A stretch of 7,981 bases of DNA, from assembly GCA_031412355.1 (NCBI GenBank), contig JANOCR010000012.1:1-7981 (forward strand). Reading direction: 5' to 3'. The first letter of the stretch is position 1. Each line of letters begins with the position of its first letter. The notes under the pieces were generated by a model. That model searched no databases and had not been told where the DNA came from. It saw nothing but the letters and a program-made list of their open reading frames with translations. Below, piece by piece: positions 5,686 to 7,981 of this stretch. The stretch comes from JAENVT01 sp031412355. GTDB lineage: Bacteria > Actinomycetota > Acidimicrobiia > Acidimicrobiales > Ilumatobacteraceae. The translations under genes were made by a program, and so were the position numbers.

Positions 5686-6439
5686 CCAGTGCACGAGAGA
5701 TGTCTGCAGCCGTTCGTACCACTAGGCGGACCAATCGCTCGTGCCGATCCGCGGCCATTCTGATCAGTGGACCGGCGACCGAGACCGCGGCTACACACGT
5801 GCCAACACCATCGAAGATCGGGGCGGCGATCGAAACCACGCCCGGTGCTGCCTCGTCGGTGCTGACGGCGTATCCGGCCTTGCGCACCTCGGCCAACGCC
5901 TGATTCAAGCGAGTGCGCGTCGTGATGGTACGCGGCCCGAGACGAGGCAGTCCGCCAGCAACCACGGCGTCCACGTCGGCCTGCGCGCCGAAGGCCAGCA
6001 GCACCTTTCCCGACGATGTTGCGTGTGCCGAGCGACGCCGACCGACCCGCGTGAACAGGCCCATCATCTGCGGGCTCTCGAGCCGGTCGAGGTAGACGAC
6101 ATCGCGGCCGGACAGCACTGCCAAATGGGCGGCCTCATTGCTGTCGTTGTGCAGCTTCTCCAACGGCACGTGACCCACCTGGTGCAGCAGTCTGCTGCTG
6201 ACGACCTCCTGGCCGATCTCGTACAGCTTCAAGCTCAACCGGTAACGCTCGTCGGTGGTGCGCTCGACAAAGCCCTCGTTCACCAGGATGCTCAGCAACC
6301 GGTGCACGGTGCTCTTCGGCAGACGCACGCGCCGGCCCAGTTCGGAAACACCCAGCACCGGTTCGGCAAAGGTGAACGCCGTCAGCAGGGACAAGGCCCG
6401 TGCCACCGCCGATTCCGGTGACTCGCGCTCGGCCGCCAT
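5660..6439 (-). CDS. IclR-family transcriptional regulator
   Basis: A 259-residue protein of normal family length. Residues about 8-70 are the winged helix-turn-helix (SELGRRVRLPKSTVHRLLSILVNEGFVER). The rest is the ligand-binding IclR domain, with AHATSSGKVLLAF (139-150), VSTDEAAPGVVSIAAPIFD (192-210) and VAAVSVAGP. IclR proteins in aromatic catabolism (PcaR, PobR, CatR types) often activate their targets with a pathway compound as ligand. I chose ATG 6439 because it starts just before the HTH and has AAGG 8 nt upstream. A TTG at 6508 would add 23 residues without family character. It lies downstream of the HDO gene on the same strand. It is the only regulator in the catabolic part of the window and so the prime candidate for the palindromes at 186, 5352 and 7263. 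Confidence 0.9.
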   Translation of the reverse strand: MAAERESPESAVARALSLLTAFTFAEPVLGVSELGRRVRLPKSTVHRLLSILVNEGFVERTTDERYRLSLKLYEIGQEVVSSRLLHQVGHVPLEKLHNDSNEAAHLAVLSGRDVVYLDRLESPQMMGLFTRVGRRRSAHATSSGKVLLAFGAQADVDAVVAGGLPRLGPRTITTRTRLNQALAEVRKAGYAVSTDEAAPGVVSIAAPIFDGVGTCVAAVSVAGPLIRMAADRHERLVRLVVRTAADISRALVSDPASIH

Positions 6440-6446
6440 CGCCCGG

Positions 6447-6452
6447 ACCTTA
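6447..6452 (-). promoter_or_regulatory. Candidate -10 hexamer of iclR
   Basis: TAAGGT on the minus strand fits TANNNT and ends 7 nt before the ATG at 6439. Its gap to the palindrome at 6483-6498 is 30 bp, the same as at the five catabolic promoters. The AAGG within it could equally be the ribosome binding site, so this call is tentative. Confidence 0.3.
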
Positions 6453-6463
6453 GGCCATGTGCA

Positions 6464-6518
6464 TAGCTGGAATTGTGGCGCACGTTGCGTCAGCAACGGG
6501 AGCGACAAGTTCCAGCTA
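6464..6518 (-). terminator. Long two-part hairpin between the HDO gene and iclR
   Basis: In the minus-strand RNA the outer arms TAGCTGGAA and TTCCAGCTA pair perfectly over 9 bp, beginning with the HDO stop codon. TTGT/ACAA adds 4 bp after a one-base bulge. Inside sits a separate perfect 6-bp stem CGTTGC/GCAACG with a 4-nt loop. No U-tract follows. It may end or stabilise the HDO mRNA and limit read-through into iclR; the inner part may also be an operator. Confidence 0.4.
6483..6498. promoter_or_regulatory. 16-bp palindrome upstream of iclR, possible autoregulatory site
   Basis: CGTTGC-GTCA-GCAACG is a perfect 6-bp inverted repeat. Its half-site differs by one base from the CGTTCC of the 19-bp operators, but the spacer is 4 bp instead of 7. 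Its near edge is 43 bp from the iclR ATG and 30 bp from the candidate -10, matching the other promoters. It could instead be only the tip of the hairpin above. Confidence 0.35.
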
Positions 6519-7220
6519 CCAATTGCAGTCGCTGAGGCTGTCCCAACAGCGACGCGTCAACTCCGCACCGGCGAAGTACGCAGCCCGCGCGGCCCGGCGC
6601 TTGGCGTCGGTATCGAGATACCGCTCGGCGAACTCGCCCACATGGCCGCCATGGTCCTCATCGACGGTGATGTGGATGGTGTGAAACGCGTAGTCGTCGG
6701 GTTGCAGGATGTCGCCGTAGTGCGTCTTGAAGCCGTCGACGACTTTGATGTATGCGGCAGGGATCTGGTTCTCGATGGCCAGGATTCCGCCGAACGTCAA
6801 CTCGTACCAGGGCTGCTGCTGGGCCAGGCAGTACAAGAAACTGGCGCTGGCCATCGCGTCGACGTTCGGTGTCGCATCGGTGATCACCTCGTCGGGCGCG
6901 CCGAGCGCACGCGTGAACTCGAACAGCCAGTGCAAATGACCGAAGCCCGATTTCGACGTCGTGCCCAGTACCTCCTCGGCGATGTTGTCGATCACCCCGT
7001 CGGTCATCTCGTACGGAATGCGAGTGACCCACGCCGACAGGATTCGGCGCGTGTGGTAGGTCACGCCGTGGTAGTGCTGGCGGGCCCAAGCGACCAACTC
7101 CTCTTTCGTCGCTTCGCCTTGCTGGGTTCGCTTCACCCAGTCGGCCTCGTCGAGCGTGCGACCGGAGGCCTGTAGCTCTTCGCGCATCTCGTCAACGAAC
7201 GCTTCCCCATCAAAGGTCAT
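6516..7220 (-). CDS. Haem-oxygenase-like di-iron (HDO) protein
   Basis: A 234-residue, all-helical protein of the TenA/PqqC/CADD-like superfamily ('iron-containing redox enzyme'). Expected metal ligands are visible. AEEVLG (Glu82/83) with the HLHW stretch (His95/97) forms the first half, Glu150 in AIENQIP the second acid, and His183-x3-Asp187-x2-His190 (HITVDEDH) the helix signature of HDO oxygenases. TenA and PqqC proper lack that full set, so a dinuclear iron oxygenase or oxidase is more likely than thiaminase or cofactor synthesis. The substrate cannot be read from the sequence. It is divergent from C23O and shares a palindrome at equal distance from both starts, so it should be co-induced with catechol breakdown. 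It may lead into iclR. ATG 7220 lies 6 nt after a -10-like hexamer; GAGAG is a weak alternative ribosome site. Confidence 0.75.
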   Translation of the reverse strand: MTFDGEAFVDEMREELQASGRTLDEADWVKRTQQGEATKEELVAWARQHYHGVTYHTRRILSAWVTRIPYEMTDGVIDNIAEEVLGTTSKSGFGHLHWLFEFTRALGAPDEVITDATPNVDAMASASFLYCLAQQQPWYELTFGGILAIENQIPAAYIKVVDGFKTHYGDILQPDDYAFHTIHITVDEDHGGHVGEFAERYLDTDAKRRAARAAYFAGAELTRRCWDSLSDCNW

Positions 7221-7226
7221 GGTCGT

Positions 7227-7232
7227 ACGCTC
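7227..7232 (-). promoter_or_regulatory. Candidate -10 hexamer of the HDO gene
   Basis: GAGCGT on the minus strand keeps only the A2 and T6 of TANNNT and ends 6 nt before the ATG. The gap to the palindrome at 7263 is 30 bp. It would not be called without the shared geometry. Confidence 0.3.
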
Positions 7233-7262
7233 TCATGTGGAGTCGGGTCGCTGAAATAGCTT

Positions 7263-7281
7263 CGTTCCACCTACCAGAACG
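7263..7281. promoter_or_regulatory. 19-bp palindromic operator, site 3 (candidate IclR site)
   Basis: CGTTCCACCTACCAGAACG has a perfect CGTTC/GAACG repeat with one mismatch at the sixth arm position. It sits almost exactly midway between the divergent HDO and C23O starts (42 and 41 bp). An overlapping CCACC-N9-GGTGG repeat (7267-7285) is also present. IclR binding is inferred. Confidence 0.65.
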
Positions 7282-7310
7282 GTGGCCTTTCGGAGCTGTC
7301 GCCACACAAC

Positions 7311-7316
7311 CAAGAT
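7311..7316 (+). promoter_or_regulatory. Candidate -10 hexamer of the C23O gene
   Basis: CAAGAT ends 6 nt before ATG 7323, with a 29-bp gap from the palindrome at 7263-7281. The -35 position (TTTCGG) is poor, consistent with need for an activator. No Shine-Dalgarno precedes the ATG. Confidence 0.4.
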
Positions 7317-7322
7317 GATTCC

Positions 7323-7981
7323 ATGGCTATCTTCCGTCTCGGACACGTCGAGGTTCGAACTCCCGATCTAGAGCTCTGTGCCGCCTACTACACCGAGGTT
7401 TTGGGGTTGCGCGAGGTTGCCCGCGACGACAACCACGTCTATCTGAAGGGCTGGGACGAGCAGGATCACCACTCGTTGATGCTGACAGGGGCCAATCGGT
7501 ACGGCCTCGAGCACGTCGCGTTCAAGACCGAGTCAGTGGATGATCTCGAGGACTACGAGACCAAGCTCGAGCGCTACGGCTGCACGGTCGAGCGCATCGG
7601 CGCCGGCACCGAGGTCGGTCAGGGCGACGCCATCCGCTTCGATTCGCCCACCGGCCACACGATGGAGATCTACGCCAAGATGGAGAAAGTCGGCAACGGG
7701 CTGCCGTTGTTCAATCCGCCGCCGATGCCGATGGACCTGGTCGGCATCGCGCCACCACGGCTCGATCATTGCCTGCTGACCACCGAGAACGTGCCGGACG
7801 CCGCTCGCTTCATGAGCGAGGTGCTGGGCTTCCGACTCACCGAGCAACTCGTCACCAACGAGGGCTATCAGCTGATCGTGTTCTTCGAGCGCTCACGCCA
7901 GCCACACCCGCGGTTGCGTCTTTCGCCCCAGCAACAACTCCGTCAGAGCCAGCTCAGCAAGCAGCAATCATCGCTGCGTTG
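7323..7981 (+). CDS. dmpB: Catechol 2,3-dioxygenase, N-terminal part with aberrant end
   Basis: The frame is open to the right edge (219 codons). XylE/DmpB-type extradiol dioxygenases use Fe2+ and O2 to open catechol to 2-hydroxymuconic semialdehyde. The N-terminal non-catalytic half is clear: GHVEVRTPDLELCAAYYTEV, DDNHVYLKGW, YGCTVE, DSPTGHTMEIYA. The catalytic half begins RLDHCLL with His149, equivalent to the first iron ligand His153 of XylE, then VLGFRLTEQL. The match holds to His195 (aligned with AHD in XylE), then is lost at about 7908. Residues 196-219 are a Gln/Ser-rich stretch, and the LHHVSF motif with the second iron ligand, expected near residue 210, is absent. So this is either a chimeric contig end or a broken gene. 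Identity of the first 195 residues is secure. Confidence 0.88.
   Translation, partial: MAIFRLGHVEVRTPDLELCAAYYTEVLGLREVARDDNHVYLKGWDEQDHHSLMLTGANRYGLEHVAFKTESVDDLEDYETKLERYGCTVERIGAGTEVGQGDAIRFDSPTGHTMEIYAKMEKVGNGLPLFNPPPMPMDLVGIAPPRLDHCLLTTENVPDAARFMSEVLGFRLTEQLVTNEGYQLIVFFERSRQPHPRLRLSPQQQLRQSQLSKQQSSLR

Noticed and set aside
6440..6508. 23-codon extension of the IclR protein from TTG 6508
   Set aside because: It would run through the hairpin region, lacks family character, and ATG 6439 gives the usual length.

Overview
The window comes from a high-GC actinobacterium. The evidence is strong G/C bias at third codon positions, GTG starts, several apparently leaderless promoters, a mycobacterial-type LexA box and a DUF222-HNH (13E12-type) gene. 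An Acidimicrobiia (Ilumatobacter-like) relative would fit, but no taxonomic marker is present and this is an impression only.

Layout, left to right. (1) Positions 1-142, minus strand: the 5' end of an acylating acetaldehyde dehydrogenase, the last step of catechol meta-cleavage. (2) Positions 292-2225, plus strand: an ECF sigma factor translationally coupled (ATGA) to a membrane-anchored, anti-sigma-like protein whose outer part carries two copies of one domain. (3) Positions 2371-3592, plus strand: a DUF222-HNH gene behind a leaderless promoter overlapped by a LexA (SOS) box. It is followed by an ATGA-coupled 14-codon gene remnant and, on the other strand, a possible 26-residue membrane peptide. 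(4) Positions 3707-5308, minus strand: 4-oxalocrotonate decarboxylase and 2-hydroxypenta-2,4-dienoate hydratase, the paired meta-pathway enzymes. (5) Positions 5413-5685, plus strand: a small [2Fe-2S] ferredoxin. (6) Positions 5660-7220, minus strand: an IclR-family regulator downstream of a haem-oxygenase-like di-iron (HDO) protein. (7) Positions 7323-7981, plus strand: the start of a catechol 2,3-dioxygenase that runs off the window.

The catabolic genes form a catechol meta-cleavage route: C23O, 4-oxalocrotonate branch, hydratase, (aldolase outside the window), acetaldehyde dehydrogenase. The route is split into several transcripts and interrupted by the sigma and HNH blocks.

The main discovery candidate is regulatory. 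The same 19-bp palindrome (CGTTCC-N7-GGAACG and variants) occurs once in each of the three intergenic regions in front of catabolic genes. It faces five start codons. At all five, its near edge lies 29-30 bp from a -10-like hexamer, which itself ends 6-8 nt before the start codon, and none has a recognisable -35 box. This looks like an activator-dependent regulon of leaderless promoters, most likely run by the IclR protein encoded here. A shorter related palindrome sits at the same spacing in front of iclR itself. On this evidence the ferredoxin (possibly a short analogue of XylT, which reactivates C23O) and the HDO protein of unknown function belong to the catechol regulon.

Caution at the right edge: the C23O frame stops matching its family at about 7908, shortly before an iron-ligand motif is due. 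This suggests an assembly error or a real disruption.
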